A stretch of DNA of 64,000 nucleotides from Paraburkholderia fungorum (GCF_902833645.1 NZ_CADFGE010000001.1:496001-560000); one strand, 5' to 3'; counted from the first letter of the stretch, positions 1 to 8,324 are shown. Program-made: numbers and translations. Notes: a model not told the origin generated them from the letters alone.

Positions 1-323
1 AAATCGAACCGACCGCCTGGTTTGAGCTTGCTGCCCATGAACCTGTCCGCGAAGGCTGGTACGAGGTGCAGTTGACGAGCGGAGACACGGCATTTGCGAA
101 ATATGGCGACGGCGTGTGGACCGAAAAACCGTTGCTGGTGTTCACGCACTGGCGCGGCCTGTCCGCCGACCCGTCGAAAGCGGCCGACGGCGAGGCAGAA
201 TCGATCGGCGCCGAAGCCACCGCGGCTCAGGGCGTGCGCGCCGCATGGAACGCGTTTTTCCCGGGACTCGGCGAAGAACAGCACAAACCGTTGGACGCCA
301 TGCCTAACGGCAAAGCACATTGA
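1..323 (+). CDS. Hypothetical protein, C-terminal part
   Basis: An open frame runs in from the left edge (first full codon at base 3) and stops at 323, so only the last 106 or so codons are present. The visible part reads as an ordinary soluble protein with a YEVQLTSGD segment and several Trp and Phe residues. No motif I recognise is visible. A GTG at 66 could be an internal start, but the frame is open and protein-like upstream of it, so truncation by the window edge is the simpler reading. It converges on the gene at 399-1064, with a strong hairpin between them. Function unknown. Confidence 0.6.
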   Translation, partial: IEPTAWFELAAHEPVREGWYEVQLTSGDTAFAKYGDGVWTEKPLLVFTHWRGLSADPSKAADGEAESIGAEATAAQGVRAAWNAFFPGLGEEQHKPLDAMPNGKAH

Positions 324-342
324 GCATTGATTGACGGAATGC

Positions 343-372
343 TTGAGCGGCAGCCGGTCGGCTGCCGCTCAA
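343..372. terminator. Bidirectional hairpin terminator
   Basis: A perfect 13-bp stem (343-355 with 360-372) closes a GGTC loop between two convergent genes. There is no U-tract on either side. Position and stability argue for a shared terminator. Confidence 0.6.
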
Positions 373-398
373 CGCTTCGGCCGCCAATCTGCCGATCT

Positions 399-1064
399 CT
401 ATTTTATTCGGGCAGCAAGCGTGGCCGCGTGCACCGCGGCGGCGAGGGCAATCGCCGGCGTAGTCAGCGGTTTCTTTCCGTGCGCGACCAACAAGGCTGC
501 GCCCGCCATCGATGTTTGCGCAAACGCCACGACATCCGCGCCATTTTCGTAGGCGGTATCCGTAGCGGCGGCGATTGTGGACAGATAGCCCCCCGTGTCG
601 CCCGCTTTAAAACACTCCCAGGCGCCGCTAATCAACTGAACCTCGACGCTCGCTGTGGTAAGCGTGGCGGCTTGAGCAAATAGGTGTGTGGTCGGGTCGA
701 GTGTGGTGGATACGGTGCACAGCACGACAACCTTGCCGCCACTTTCCACTGCGCATTGAGCCAGCGCGGCATCGGCCCGCAAAACGGGCACCGGAGCGGC
801 CTGTGCGACGAGGCCGTCGTCCACTGACGGGCTGAGCGTCGAACAGTTGAGCAACACGGCGTCTGCATTGTTCGTGAGCGTGAGGAGTACCTCGCGGGTT
901 TGCGCCGCGATCTCGCCGGTCAACCCACCGGCGCGCTCAGCGGCCGCGAGCAAGTCCGCGCGGACGACATGCACAAGCTCGAGCGACTCGTATCCGGCGG
1001 CGCGGGCGGCCGCGTCGAATAGGGCGATGTTGCTGTTGGCGGTGTGCAAGCAGACGATACGCAC
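399..1064 (-). CDS. Asp/Glu racemase-fold protein with one conserved Cys
   Basis: This 221-residue protein has the Asp/Glu/hydantoin racemase fold: N-terminal MRIVCLHTANSNIALFD, then LLNCSTLSP with the first catalytic Cys at about residue 74. The second half, where racemases carry a second Cys in a GC-G-M context, reads AQTSMAGAA, so the second Cys is absent. The protein may therefore not be a two-base racemase; a decarboxylase, isomerase or hydrolase of this superfamily is possible. I chose the GTG at 1064 because GGAGAG lies just upstream and homologous folds begin with this strand. The frame extends to 1196 but that part is Arg/His-rich and unlike the family. It is divergent from the flavin reductase at 1254. 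Confidence 0.75.
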   Translation of the reverse strand: MRIVCLHTANSNIALFDAAARAAGYESLELVHVVRADLLAAAERAGGLTGEIAAQTREVLLTLTNNADAVLLNCSTLSPSVDDGLVAQAAPVPVLRADAALAQCAVESGGKVVVLCTVSTTLDPTTHLFAQAATLTTASVEVQLISGAWECFKAGDTGGYLSTIAAATDTAYENGADVVAFAQTSMAGAALLVAHGKKPLTTPAIALAAAVHAATLAARIK

Positions 1065-1253
1065 GGTCTCTCCAATGATTTGTGGCAGTTTTGCATTCTC
1101 GCCTGGATCGGCGGGACATAGCGCTCGCATGTGGAAACGACGCCGATCCGGCGGGTGCGGTGGCTCGCCCTCGTGGCGCTCATGACGCTGCGCCACTCGC
1201 TTTGCGCGTCCCCGCTACAATCTGCCTGATCCATTTGACGCGGAACAGCACGT

Positions 1254-1838
1254 ATGAAAATCACCCGGGAACCCGTCGCCTTGTCGCGCGCCACGCAATT
1301 GCTGAATCATGGCCCCGTCACGATCATTACCAGCGCGCACGGTGGCCGTTCGAATGTGATGGCGGCATCGTGGGCCATGCCGCTCGATTTCACGCCGCCG
1401 AAAGTCGTGGTAGTGGTGGACAGCCGCACGCTCACCCGGCAATTGATCGAAGCGAGCGGCGTGTTCGGACTGCAACTGCCGAGCCGTGGATTTGCGGCGC
1501 AGACGCTGGCGGTGGGCACGAACGCGGGCACCGAACTCGACAAGTTCTCGGCCTTCGATCTCGAGACCTTCCCGGCACAGCAAATCGACGTGCCGATGCT
1601 GGCCGGCTGCATCACGTGGATGGAATGCAAGGTGATCCCGGACGATAGCCAGCGGCACGATCTGATCATCGGCGAAGTGGTCGCCGCCTACGCGGACAGC
1701 CGCGTCTATTCGAACAACCGCTGGCACTTCGGCGACGATCCCAATCTGCGCACATGCCATTACGTGGCCGGCGGCACATTCTTCGCGACGGGCGATGCAT
1801 TTGAAGTCGAACCGGCGGCGAGCGGGTCGGGAGGCTGA
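1254..1838 (+). CDS. Flavin reductase-like FMN-binding protein
   Basis: The 194-residue sequence fits the flavin reductase-like split-barrel family, which reduces FMN or FAD with NAD(P)H or binds FMN for a partner oxygenase. Visible family features are GPVTIITSAHGGRSNVMAASWAMPLDFTPP near residues 20-48 (the flavin-phosphate region), VFGLQLPS, and a C-terminal HYVAGGTFF segment. Length is typical for the family. No oxygenase gene lies beside it, so the partner or substrate cannot be named. It is divergent from the racemase-fold gene and may share its promoter region (1065-1253). It converges on the GNAT gene. Confidence 0.8.
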   Translation: MKITREPVALSRATQLLNHGPVTIITSAHGGRSNVMAASWAMPLDFTPPKVVVVVDSRTLTRQLIEASGVFGLQLPSRGFAAQTLAVGTNAGTELDKFSAFDLETFPAQQIDVPMLAGCITWMECKVIPDDSQRHDLIIGEVVAAYADSRVYSNNRWHFGDDPNLRTCHYVAGGTFFATGDAFEVEPAASGSGG

Positions 1839-1891
1839 CCGGTCCGCAAACAACGCGCGCATGACTCGCTACCTGGCGAGGTGTCTGTTCG

Positions 1892-1907
1892 AAGGCACGC
1901 GTGCCTT
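1892..1907. terminator. Palindrome between convergent genes
   Basis: AAGGCACGCGTGCCTT is a perfect 16-bp palindrome lying between the flavin reductase stop and the GNAT stop, which it overlaps. It can form a short hairpin with a CGCG loop. A terminator role is only suggested by position. Confidence 0.35.
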
Positions 1908-2391
1908 ACCTGTTGCCATCGGCAAACGCCGTGAGCGCGTCGCCCGCCAGCCGGTAGCGGACCCATTCGCTTTGTGCGCTCGCCCCGATAGACTCATAGA
2001 AGCCGATCGCCGGCTCGTTCCAGTCCAGCACGCTCCATTCGAAGCGGCCGCAGCCGCTCTCGCACGCAATCCTGGCGAGGTGGCGCAGCATCTGTTTGCC
2101 TGCGCCGCTGCCGCGCGCGGCCGGCGATATGTACAGGTCTTCCAGATAAAGCCCGTGTTTGCCGAGCCACGTCGAATAAGAGAAGAAGTACACGCTAAAG
2201 CCGATCGGCTCGCCGTTCATTTCGCAGATCAGCGCCTTCGCGGATGAGGTCGCTGAGAACAGGCTTGCTTCGATGTCTTTAACGGTCGCGACAACTTCGT
2301 GTTCTGCTTTTTCATACACCGCGAGTTCGGTGATAAAGCGAAGAATCAGCGCGGAATCGGCTGCGTGGGCGGGGCGGATATGGATGGTCAA
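1906..2391 (-). CDS. GNAT family N-acetyltransferase, spermidine/diamine acetyltransferase-like
   Basis: The protein begins TIHIRPAHAADSALILRFITELAVYEK and contains the GNAT core: LYLEDLYISPAARGSG (acetyl-CoA pyrophosphate loop, R/Q-x-x-G-x-G/A variant ARGSGAG) followed by FYESIGA near the C-terminus. The IRPA-D-I-ELAVYEKAEHEV N-terminus and LEDLYV-type strand resemble the SSAT/thialysine acetyltransferase branch, so a polyamine or amino-acid amine is a likely substrate. The specificity is inferred. I propose the TTG at 2391 as start, giving 161 residues in line with the family. The frame continues to 2451 with an ATG at 2442, and the true start is uncertain because no clear ribosome site precedes either. 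Confidence 0.8.
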   Translation of the reverse strand: MTIHIRPAHAADSALILRFITELAVYEKAEHEVVATVKDIEASLFSATSSAKALICEMNGEPIGFSVYFFSYSTWLGKHGLYLEDLYISPAARGSGAGKQMLRHLARIACESGCGRFEWSVLDWNEPAIGFYESIGASAQSEWVRYRLAGDALTAFADGNR

Positions 2392-2709
2392 GGCGAAGTA
2401 CTCGGTTTGTCTGAAGTGCGGAGTGCAGGAGCCGCCAAACATGGCGGCCAATCTTCTACTCGCTATAGTACGTGGGACTGAAAGTTCCGGGTAGTGACAT
2501 GGGTTGCCGCGTCACTCGCGATATCCATTCGCGATGGTGTTTCTCACTGTCGCCGAGACAATCGAGCACCCATTCCCGCATCGGCGGCGCCTTGCGCCCA
2601 TACGAGGCGACGCCGGTTTATGGTTGACCTTGACGCACAGCCGAACGCAAACCGACGCTGGTCGAAATCGCGATTGACCTCCCGCCATAAAATCGTTTAC
2701 TGTCAATCC

Positions 2710-2796
2710 ATGGACTTCCACTCGATTCCCTTCGCTGCCGTCACCACCACGACGACCACCTTTACAGGCGGGTCGTCTGGAGGTTGCGCACGCTAG
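2710..2796 (+). CDS. Threonine leader peptide of the thrS-like attenuator
   Basis: A 28-codon ORF begins MDFHSIPFAAV and then has six Thr codons in a row (ACC ACC ACG ACG ACC ACC), Phe, and a seventh Thr, ending in GGCAR. It is too short for normal ORF callers. The Thr run sits at 2743-2760, just upstream of mutually exclusive RNA helices, and a threonyl-tRNA synthetase gene follows at 2924. This is the arrangement of amino-acid leader peptides such as thrL: ribosomes stall on the Thr codons when charged tRNA-Thr is short. A TAAAAT at 2688-2693 could be a -10 element; the 5' leader would then be very short. Confidence 0.85.
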   Translation: MDFHSIPFAAVTTTTTTFTGGSSGGCAR

Positions 2797-2854
2797 AAGC
2801 AGGATGCTGTGGCAAACCACCAAGGGCCCCGCCGGAAACGGACGGGGCCTTTGG
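2751..2854 (+). promoter_or_regulatory. Threonine-dependent transcription attenuator
   Basis: Three competing helices can be drawn. (1:2) GACGACC at 2751-2757, inside the Thr codons, pairs with GGTCGTC at 2771-2777. (2:3, antiterminator) GGCGGG 2767-2772 pairs with CCCGCC 2828-2833, and nested inside TGGAGGTTGC 2778-2787 pairs with GCAAACCACCA 2812-2822 (one A-A mismatch, one bulge). (3:4, terminator) 2820-2831 pairs with 2843-2854. Stalling on the Thr codons would free strand 2, form the antiterminator and allow read-through. This is seen in the sequence; function is inferred by analogy with classical attenuation. Confidence 0.8.
2820..2854 (+). terminator. Attenuator terminator hairpin
   Basis: A 12-bp stem (2820-2831 with 2843-2854, one G-U pair) is topped by CCG/CGG closing a GAAA tetraloop at 2835-2838. 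It is followed by CGTTTCTGG, a weak U-tract. It lies between the leader peptide stop (2796) and the thrS-like start (2924). Confidence 0.75.
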
Positions 2855-2923
2855 CGTTTCTGGACCTCCGTTTGCGGTACCGATCTGCAGTAACTGCAAC
2901 ATCAAACCCAATGGAGCGTCATC

Positions 2924-4129
2924 ATGAACGACATCGACCATCGTGTGCTCGGCAACAAACTCGACCTCTTCCATCAGCAGGAAGAAGGCGCCGGCATGGT
3001 TTTCTGGCACCCACGCGGTTGGGAGCTTTACCGCGTGTTGGAAGACTACATTCGCGCCCGCATGCGGCGCGCGGGCTTTCGCGAGATCCGTACGCCGCAA
3101 TTGCTGGCGCGCTCGTTGTGGGAAAAAAGCGGCCATTGGGAGAAGTTCGGCGCGGCGATGTATTCGCTCGCCGACGCGGAAGAAGGGCGCGCGCTGTGTC
3201 TGAAGCCGATGAGTTGCCCGTGTCACGTGCAGGTGTTCAATCAGCGCGTGCGCTCGTATCGCGAGTTGCCGGTTCGCTATAGCGAGTTCGGCGCGTGTCA
3301 TCGTGACGAACCTTCGGGCTCGCTCGAAGGCCTCAAGCGTACGCGTGCATTCGTGCAAGACGACGCGCATGTGTTCTGCACGGAGGCGCATATCGAAGCC
3401 GAAGTCGGCCGCTTCTGTGCGCTTTTGCGTGTGGTCTATGGGGACCTTGGTTTCCCCGCCTTCAAAGTCGCGCTAGCCACGCGGCCCGCGATGCGGGCGG
3501 GCAACGATCAAACGTGGGATCGCGCGGAAGAGGCGCTCGCCAATGCGGCGCGTGCAGCGAGCCTCGAATTCGACGTGCTCGAAGGAGAGGGCGCATTTTA
3601 CGGCCCGAAATTGGAGTTTCATCTGACGGACAGCCGTGAACGCAGTTGGCAATGCGGCACGATTCAGCTCGATTTCGTGTTGCCCGAACGGCTCGATGCG
3701 GAGTTCGTCAATGAGCGCAACGAACGTGAGCGGCCGGTGATGATTCATCATGCGGTACTCGGCAGCATGGAGCGTTTTATCGCGATGCTGCTCGAACATC
3801 ATGAAGGATGGCTGCCGGTATGGCTCGCGCCGGAACAGGTCGTGGTCGCGACGATCAGCGACGCGAATGCGGCCTACGCGCAAGAAGTGATGCAAGCGCT
3901 TGAAGACGCCGGCATCCGGGCGCTGCTCGATGGCCGGCCGGAGCGGCTCGAAAAGAAGATCGTCGACGCACGTGAAAAGCAGGTGCCGATTTTTGTCGCG
4001 GTCGGCTCCCGCGACGAGCGCGACCGGACGATCAGCATTCGCATGCGTGATGGGCAACAGTCGACGCTTGCGCTCGCGGAAGGTGTCGAGCGTTTGCGGC
4101 TGGCTGCGCTGCCGCCCGCCACGCGCTGA
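2924..4129 (+). CDS. thrS: Short threonyl-tRNA synthetase without TGS and editing domains
   Basis: This 401-residue protein covers only the class II catalytic core and anticodon-binding domain of ThrRS, about 240 residues shorter than standard ThrRS. It lacks the N-terminal TGS and editing domains. Motif 2 (RYSEFGACHRDEPSGSLEGL) and motif 3 (HHAVLGSMERFI) are intact, as are the expected zinc ligands Cys98 (KPMSC), His149 (QDDAH) and His275 (MIHH). From about residue 300 the HGTP-type anticodon domain follows. It should charge tRNA-Thr but cannot clear Ser-tRNA-Thr in cis. GGAGC precedes the ATG at 2924. The leader peptide and attenuator upstream predict induction when threonyl-tRNA is low. 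A full-length thrS presumably exists elsewhere in the genome (not seen here). Confidence 0.92.
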   Translation: MNDIDHRVLGNKLDLFHQQEEGAGMVFWHPRGWELYRVLEDYIRARMRRAGFREIRTPQLLARSLWEKSGHWEKFGAAMYSLADAEEGRALCLKPMSCPCHVQVFNQRVRSYRELPVRYSEFGACHRDEPSGSLEGLKRTRAFVQDDAHVFCTEAHIEAEVGRFCALLRVVYGDLGFPAFKVALATRPAMRAGNDQTWDRAEEALANAARAASLEFDVLEGEGAFYGPKLEFHLTDSRERSWQCGTIQLDFVLPERLDAEFVNERNERERPVMIHHAVLGSMERFIAMLLEHHEGWLPVWLAPEQVVVATISDANAAYAQEVMQALEDAGIRALLDGRPERLEKKIVDAREKQVPIFVAVGSRDERDRTISIRMRDGQQSTLALAEGVERLRLAALPPATR

Positions 4130-4155
4130 TGCCTGCCACAGACGGCTTGAGCACC

Positions 4156-4194
4156 GGAGGCGGCGCCCGGCATAGCGCGCGGGCGCCGTCCTCC
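4156..4194. terminator. Terminator between thrS-like gene and SDR
   Basis: Stem CGGCGCCCG (4161-4169) with CGGGCGCCG (4180-4188), extended by GGAGG (4156-4160) with CCTCC (4190-4194). It lies 27 bases past the ThrRS stop and touches the stop codon of the convergent SDR gene, so it probably serves both strands. Confidence 0.65.
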
Positions 4195-4994
4195 TAAATC
4201 TCCAGCACGCCTGCGGCCATGAAGCCGCCATCCACCGGCACCGTCTGCCCGTTCACATACGACGCCTGTTCGGAACACAGGAACTGGACTACCGCGGCGA
4301 TTTCCGCAGGGATGCCGTAGCGCTTCGCCGGCACCGCGCGCGTGTAGTTGTCGCGCGCGACTTGCGAATGCAGATCGAGCGTCATCGGGGTGTCGATCGG
4401 CCCCGGCGCCACGCCGTTGGTCGTGATGCCGTATTCGGCGAGTTCGATCGCCATCTGTCGCGTCAGTCCGACCACGGCGGCCTTCGACGTGCCGTAGGCG
4501 GTGCGGCCCGAACTCGCACGGAGTCCGCTGACCGAGGCGATGTTCACGATCCGCCCCCAGCCGTTCTTGCGCATCAGCCGTGCAGCGTGCTGGCCGCATA
4601 GCATGGGTCCGGTGACGTTCACGTCGAAGACTTTGCGCCAGTGCTCGACCGGATAGTCGAGAAACGGAAATGTCTTGGCGATGCCGGCGTTGTTCACCAG
4701 GATGTCGCAGCGGCCGAACTGGTTCTCGATGGTGCTGAAGGCGGCATCGATCGAAGCCGACGCCGACACGTCGAGCTGCACGGCATACGCTTCGTGCCCG
4801 GCTGCGCACAGCGAACCGGCAAGATCGTTCGCGGTATGCGCGTTGATGTCGCCGATGAAGACGATGTGCCCGGCTTCGGCAAGCTGCTGCGAGATAGCCG
4901 CGCCGATGCCCGCGCCACCGCCGGTGACGAGCGCGACGCGCGGATGAGTGAGGGAAGACGGGGTACGGCGGGAAGTTTCAGTATTCAGATTCAC
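4194..4994 (-). CDS. SDR family NAD(P)-dependent oxidoreductase
   Basis: A classical short-chain dehydrogenase of 266 residues: TGGGAGIG cofactor motif near residue 25, NNAG near 102, catalytic Ser (NIASVSG), and YGTSK (Tyr and Lys) near 165. An Asp after the second strand (GDIN) suggests NAD rather than NADP preference. It lies downstream of, and co-directional with, the TRAP transporter genes, with a 91-base gap, and is probably the last gene of that operon. It would then oxidise or reduce the imported hydroxy or keto acid, but the substrate is unknown. The family is certain; the reaction is not. Confidence 0.88.
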   Translation of the reverse strand: MNLNTETSRRTPSSLTHPRVALVTGGGAGIGAAISQQLAEAGHIVFIGDINAHTANDLAGSLCAAGHEAYAVQLDVSASASIDAAFSTIENQFGRCDILVNNAGIAKTFPFLDYPVEHWRKVFDVNVTGPMLCGQHAARLMRKNGWGRIVNIASVSGLRASSGRTAYGTSKAAVVGLTRQMAIELAEYGITTNGVAPGPIDTPMTLDLHSQVARDNYTRAVPAKRYGIPAEIAAVVQFLCSEQASYVNGQTVPVDGGFMAAGVLEI

Positions 4995-5085
4995 AGCGAA
5001 CTCTCGAATGATCGGAAACAGCGGGAAAAAATCGGCTTAAAAAGGGCTTGAAACTGGATGTCAAAGCACGAACGTCAACGCGCAT

Positions 5086-6966
5086 TCACTTCAGGAAACC
5101 GATCGACAGCCACGGCACGAACGCGACCAACAGCAGCGCGATGAATAGCGCGCCTAGATAACCCCACACGCGGCTCACGACCCGGTCCGGCGACACCTTG
5201 CCGATTGCGCACGCGGCATAGAAACCCACGCCCATTGGCGGCGCGAACAGGCCGAGCCCCATCGACAGAATCACGACCATCGCGTAGTGAACGTCGTGAA
5301 TCCCGAGCGCGCGAGCCACCGGAAACAGCAGCGGGCCGAACAGCACGATCGCGGGAATCCCTTCGAGCACGCTGCCGAGCACCACGAACAACACGATCGA
5401 TACGCACAAAAACGCGCGCGGACCGCCGGGTATCTGTTCCATCGCTGCCACCAGCGACGCGGAGAAGCCCGATTGCGTGAGCGCCCACGCCATCGCGGTG
5501 GCGAGACCGATGATCAGCAGAATTGCGCCGGACAGACTGGCGGTATCGAGCAGCAGCGAGTAGAGGCGGCGCCATTCGATCCGCCGTCCGCACAGATGCA
5601 GCAGCACGCCCGCAATCAGCGTGTACGCGATACCGATGGTCGACACTTCGGTGGCAGTGGCTGCGCCTTCGATGACCACCACGCGAATCAGCATCGGCAA
5701 CGCGAGTGCGGGCAGCGCGATCACGAAGGTCCGCAGAATCGTGCGCAAGGGGGCGCGTGTGCTGTTGCTCGCCGGCTCGTGCCGTGCGCGCCGCCAGCAG
5801 ACGAAACCGATCGCGATGGTCGCGACCACTGCCGGCATGATTCCGCCGACGAACAGCGCGGTGATCGATACGCCGCACACCGCACCGATCGTGATCAGCA
5901 CAAGGCTCGGTGGAATCGTTTCCGTCATCGCGCCGGTTGACGACAGCAGCGCGACCAGTTCCTCGGGTTTCGCGCCGCGCCGCTGCATTTCGGGGAACAG
6001 CGCGGGTGCAATCGCTGCCATGTCGGCGGCTTTTGCGCCGGAGATGCCCGACACCAGAAACATCGCACCGAGCAGTACGTATTGCAGACCACCGCGCACG
6101 TGGCCAAGCAACGCGGCCATGAAGTCGATCAGGCAGCGCGCGAGCCCGCTCAACTCCAGCAATGCACCGAGCAACACGAACAACGGCACCGACAGCAGCA
6201 CCAGATTCGCCATCCCTTCATCCATCCGGCTTACGACAATGCCGAGCGGCGCATGTGTCATCAGCACCAGATAAGCGAGTGTTGCCGTGCCGAAGCTGAA
6301 TGCGATCGGCACGCCACCCGCCACGCACAAACCCACCAGCACGACGAAGAACACGATCAGGTTCAGATTGCCGAGCGCGAGCAGATAGGGTTGCGCGATC
6401 CATAACGCGGCAGCGATCACGCCCGCGGTGAGCAACGCGCCGGCGAACTGCACCGGGCTCACTTCACGCGCGATGCGGGCAAGCGCCGCCAACAGCATCA
6501 ACGCCGCGCCGACCGGCAACGCGGCGCAACGCCAGCCGTCCGGCAATTGCAACGCAGGCGTGCTGACCGGCATCTGCAGGTTCATATGCTCGATGGCCGG
6601 CGTGATGATCAGCGCGACGAAGGTACAGACGGTGAGCGCGCTGACCGCTTCGAGCCAGCCGCGCCATTTCTCCGGTAAGCGCGTGACGATCGCGGTGAGA
6701 CGCATATGCGCGCCGCGATGCAAGGCGAGCACGGCGCCGAGCATGGCCAGCCAGCTAAACAGGATCGACGCGAGTTCGTCGGACCAGATTAGCGGCTGGT
6801 CCAGCCCATAACGAAAGATCACGCCGCATAGCAAGATCACCGTCTCGGCGACCACGAGGAAGGCCGCCACCGCGCCTACGCCGTGCATCACCCAATCGAC
6901 GGCCGTCGTCAGGCCGCGCGCGAGCCAGCCGTCGTTTTCCAGTTTCTTCGTCAAGGTCAGATGCAT
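5086..6966 (-). CDS. TRAP transporter permease, fused DctQ-DctM
   Basis: The 626-residue membrane protein fuses the small (DctQ, residues about 1-165, four segments) and large (DctM, about 190-626, roughly twelve segments) TRAP subunits. DctM hallmarks include GGVPIAFSFG, VPLFVLLGALLELSG, GAKAADMAAIAPALFP and the glycine-rich GLGLFAPPMGVGFY near the C-terminus. It imports an organic acid with sodium ions using the binding protein encoded 6 bases upstream at 6973-7992. The tight spacing shows co-transcription from the sigma-54 promoter at 8047-8062. Fused QM permeases are a common variant. Confidence 0.92.
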   Translation of the reverse strand: MHLTLTKKLENDGWLARGLTTAVDWVMHGVGAVAAFLVVAETVILLCGVIFRYGLDQPLIWSDELASILFSWLAMLGAVLALHRGAHMRLTAIVTRLPEKWRGWLEAVSALTVCTFVALIITPAIEHMNLQMPVSTPALQLPDGWRCAALPVGAALMLLAALARIAREVSPVQFAGALLTAGVIAAALWIAQPYLLALGNLNLIVFFVVLVGLCVAGGVPIAFSFGTATLAYLVLMTHAPLGIVVSRMDEGMANLVLLSVPLFVLLGALLELSGLARCLIDFMAALLGHVRGGLQYVLLGAMFLVSGISGAKAADMAAIAPALFPEMQRRGAKPEELVALLSSTGAMTETIPPSLVLITIGAVCGVSITALFVGGIMPAVVATIAIGFVCWRRARHEPASNSTRAPLRTILRTFVIALPALALPMLIRVVVIEGAATATEVSTIGIAYTLIAGVLLHLCGRRIEWRRLYSLLLDTASLSGAILLIIGLATAMAWALTQSGFSASLVAAMEQIPGGPRAFLCVSIVLFVVLGSVLEGIPAIVLFGPLLFPVARALGIHDVHYAMVVILSMGLGLFAPPMGVGFYAACAIGKVSPDRVVSRVWGYLGALFIALLLVAFVPWLSIGFLK

Positions 6967-6972
6967 GGCGCG

Positions 6973-7992
6973 TCAGGCGAGTTTGCCGGTGTATTTTTCG
7001 AGGGCGGTCCACGCGTCGTCGCCGAACTTCTTGTGCCAGTCGGCGTAGAAGCCCGTTGAGGTCAACTGGCTGCGGAACGCATTGATATCGACATCGTTGA
7101 ACTGCAGGCCCTTTGCTTTCAGCTCCGGCATCAGCGACGCGTTCAATTTGGCGACGTCGGTGCGTTCCTGCACGGCCGCATCGTTGACGGCGTTCTGCAC
7201 GATGGTTTGCAGATCCTTCGGCAGACGCGCGAACGACTGTTTGTTCGCGAGGAACCAGAAGCCGTCCCACATGTGATTGGTCAGCGAACAATATTTCTGC
7301 ACTTCGTAAAGCTTGGCCGCGGTGATGGTGGCGAGCGGATTCTCCTGACCTTCCACGACCCGCGTTTGCAGCGACGAATACACCTCGGAGAAATTGATGC
7401 TGGCCGGCGACGCGCCGAGCGCCTGGAACATCGAGGTCCAGATCGGGCTCATCGGCACGCGCAGCTTGATGCCTTTCAGGTCGCCCGGAAGGTGGATTGG
7501 CTTCGTGCTGGTGGTGGTTTGACGGTAGCCGTTGTCCCAGATCTTGTCGAACGCGAACACCGAGGTCTTCGCAATCTCCTGGCGCACGCGCGCGCCGAGT
7601 GCACCGTCGAGCGCGGCCCACACCTGGTCGTAGTCCTTGAACGCAAAACCGACGCCGGTGATCTGCGCGGCGGGCACGAGGGTGCCGAGAATCAGCGGCG
7701 AGAGCGTGAAGTAATCGATCGCACCGGAGCGGACCTGCGACAGCATGTCGGTATCGCTACCCAACTGGTTGTTCGAATACACCTGGAAGTCGACCCGCCC
7801 CTTACTCTCTGAAGCAATGCGCGCCGCGGCTTCCTTCGCGCGGATGTTCATCGGATGGGTGGCAGGCAGGTTGTTCGCGTACTTGAGGGTGAATTCGGCA
7901 GCGTGCGCGGAGCGGCCGTGCAGACCGGCGAACGACGCCGCGGCGGTAAGAGAAGCGCATTTGAGAAAGTCGCGCCGGGTGGTAACGCTCAT
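6973..7992 (-). CDS. TRAP transporter substrate-binding protein, DctP family
   Basis: The 339-residue protein starts with a Tat-like signal (TTRRDFLK, then a hydrophobic stretch ending AHAAE near residue 32) and continues with the DctP fold: LKYANNLPATHPMN, GAIDYFTLSPLIL, and LKGIKLRVPMSPIWTSMFQALGASP, where the conserved Arg (KLRV) binds the substrate carboxylate. It captures the ligand in the periplasm for the DctQM permease next to it. The start at 7992 follows AGGAGACAGACG. It is the first gene of the TRAP-SDR operon, whose promoter region 7993-8384 it shares with the divergent thiolase. Confidence 0.92.
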   Translation of the reverse strand: MSVTTRRDFLKCASLTAAASFAGLHGRSAHAAEFTLKYANNLPATHPMNIRAKEAAARIASESKGRVDFQVYSNNQLGSDTDMLSQVRSGAIDYFTLSPLILGTLVPAAQITGVGFAFKDYDQVWAALDGALGARVRQEIAKTSVFAFDKIWDNGYRQTTTSTKPIHLPGDLKGIKLRVPMSPIWTSMFQALGASPASINFSEVYSSLQTRVVEGQENPLATITAAKLYEVQKYCSLTNHMWDGFWFLANKQSFARLPKDLQTIVQNAVNDAAVQERTDVAKLNASLMPELKAKGLQFNDVDINAFRSQLTSTGFYADWHKKFGDDAWTALEKYTGKLA

Positions 7993-8046
7993 CGTCTGTC
8001 TCCTGAGTTTTATGTTTGCCGCTTCGAAGGCCGGCGGCCAGCTAAA

Positions 8047-8062
8047 AGCAAATTGGATGCCA
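8047..8062 (-). promoter_or_regulatory. Sigma-54 promoter of the TRAP operon
   Basis: On the minus strand the sequence is TGGCATCCAATTTGCT, which matches the -24/-12 consensus TGGCAC-N5-TTGCW at all but one base, with the required 10-base spacing between GG and GC. Transcription would start near 8036, 44 bases before the dctP ATG. Confidence 0.8.
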
Positions 8063-8148
8063 TTTGGCGGGAGCCGCGTGGCTATTGGCGTTAAGCCGGC
8101 AACCCCGGGTTATTGCCAGGGCGGGCACGCCGTGCAGGTGTCGAGCAA

Positions 8149-8166
8149 ATGCGACACGTGTCGCAT
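8149..8166. promoter_or_regulatory. Perfect 18-bp palindrome, probable activator binding site
   Basis: ATGCGACACGTGTCGCAT is a perfect palindrome between two divergent sigma-54 promoters, about 100 bases from one and about 170 from the other, which is normal enhancer spacing. A further half-site GTGTCGCA lies at 8172-8179. The likely binder is the sigma-54 activator encoded at 13219-14361 (inference). Confidence 0.7.
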
Positions 8167-8324
8167 GCTTTGTGTCGCACGCGAGCCGGGGGCGGACTGC
8201 GGATTCATCCGTGGCGCGAAAGCAGGATTGGAAGCCGTTGCGGCGCGTGGCCCGCATCGGCGCGGCGCTCGCGTCATGCGCGCCGTGCCGGCCGGGGTCG
8301 CGATCATGAAACGACCTGCCTGGC

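Noticed and set aside
2674..2702. TTGACC with a distant TTTACT as sigma-70 promoter of the Thr leader
   Set aside because: The transcript would begin at the leader ATG itself; the TAAAAT at 2688-2693 is a better but still weak candidate.
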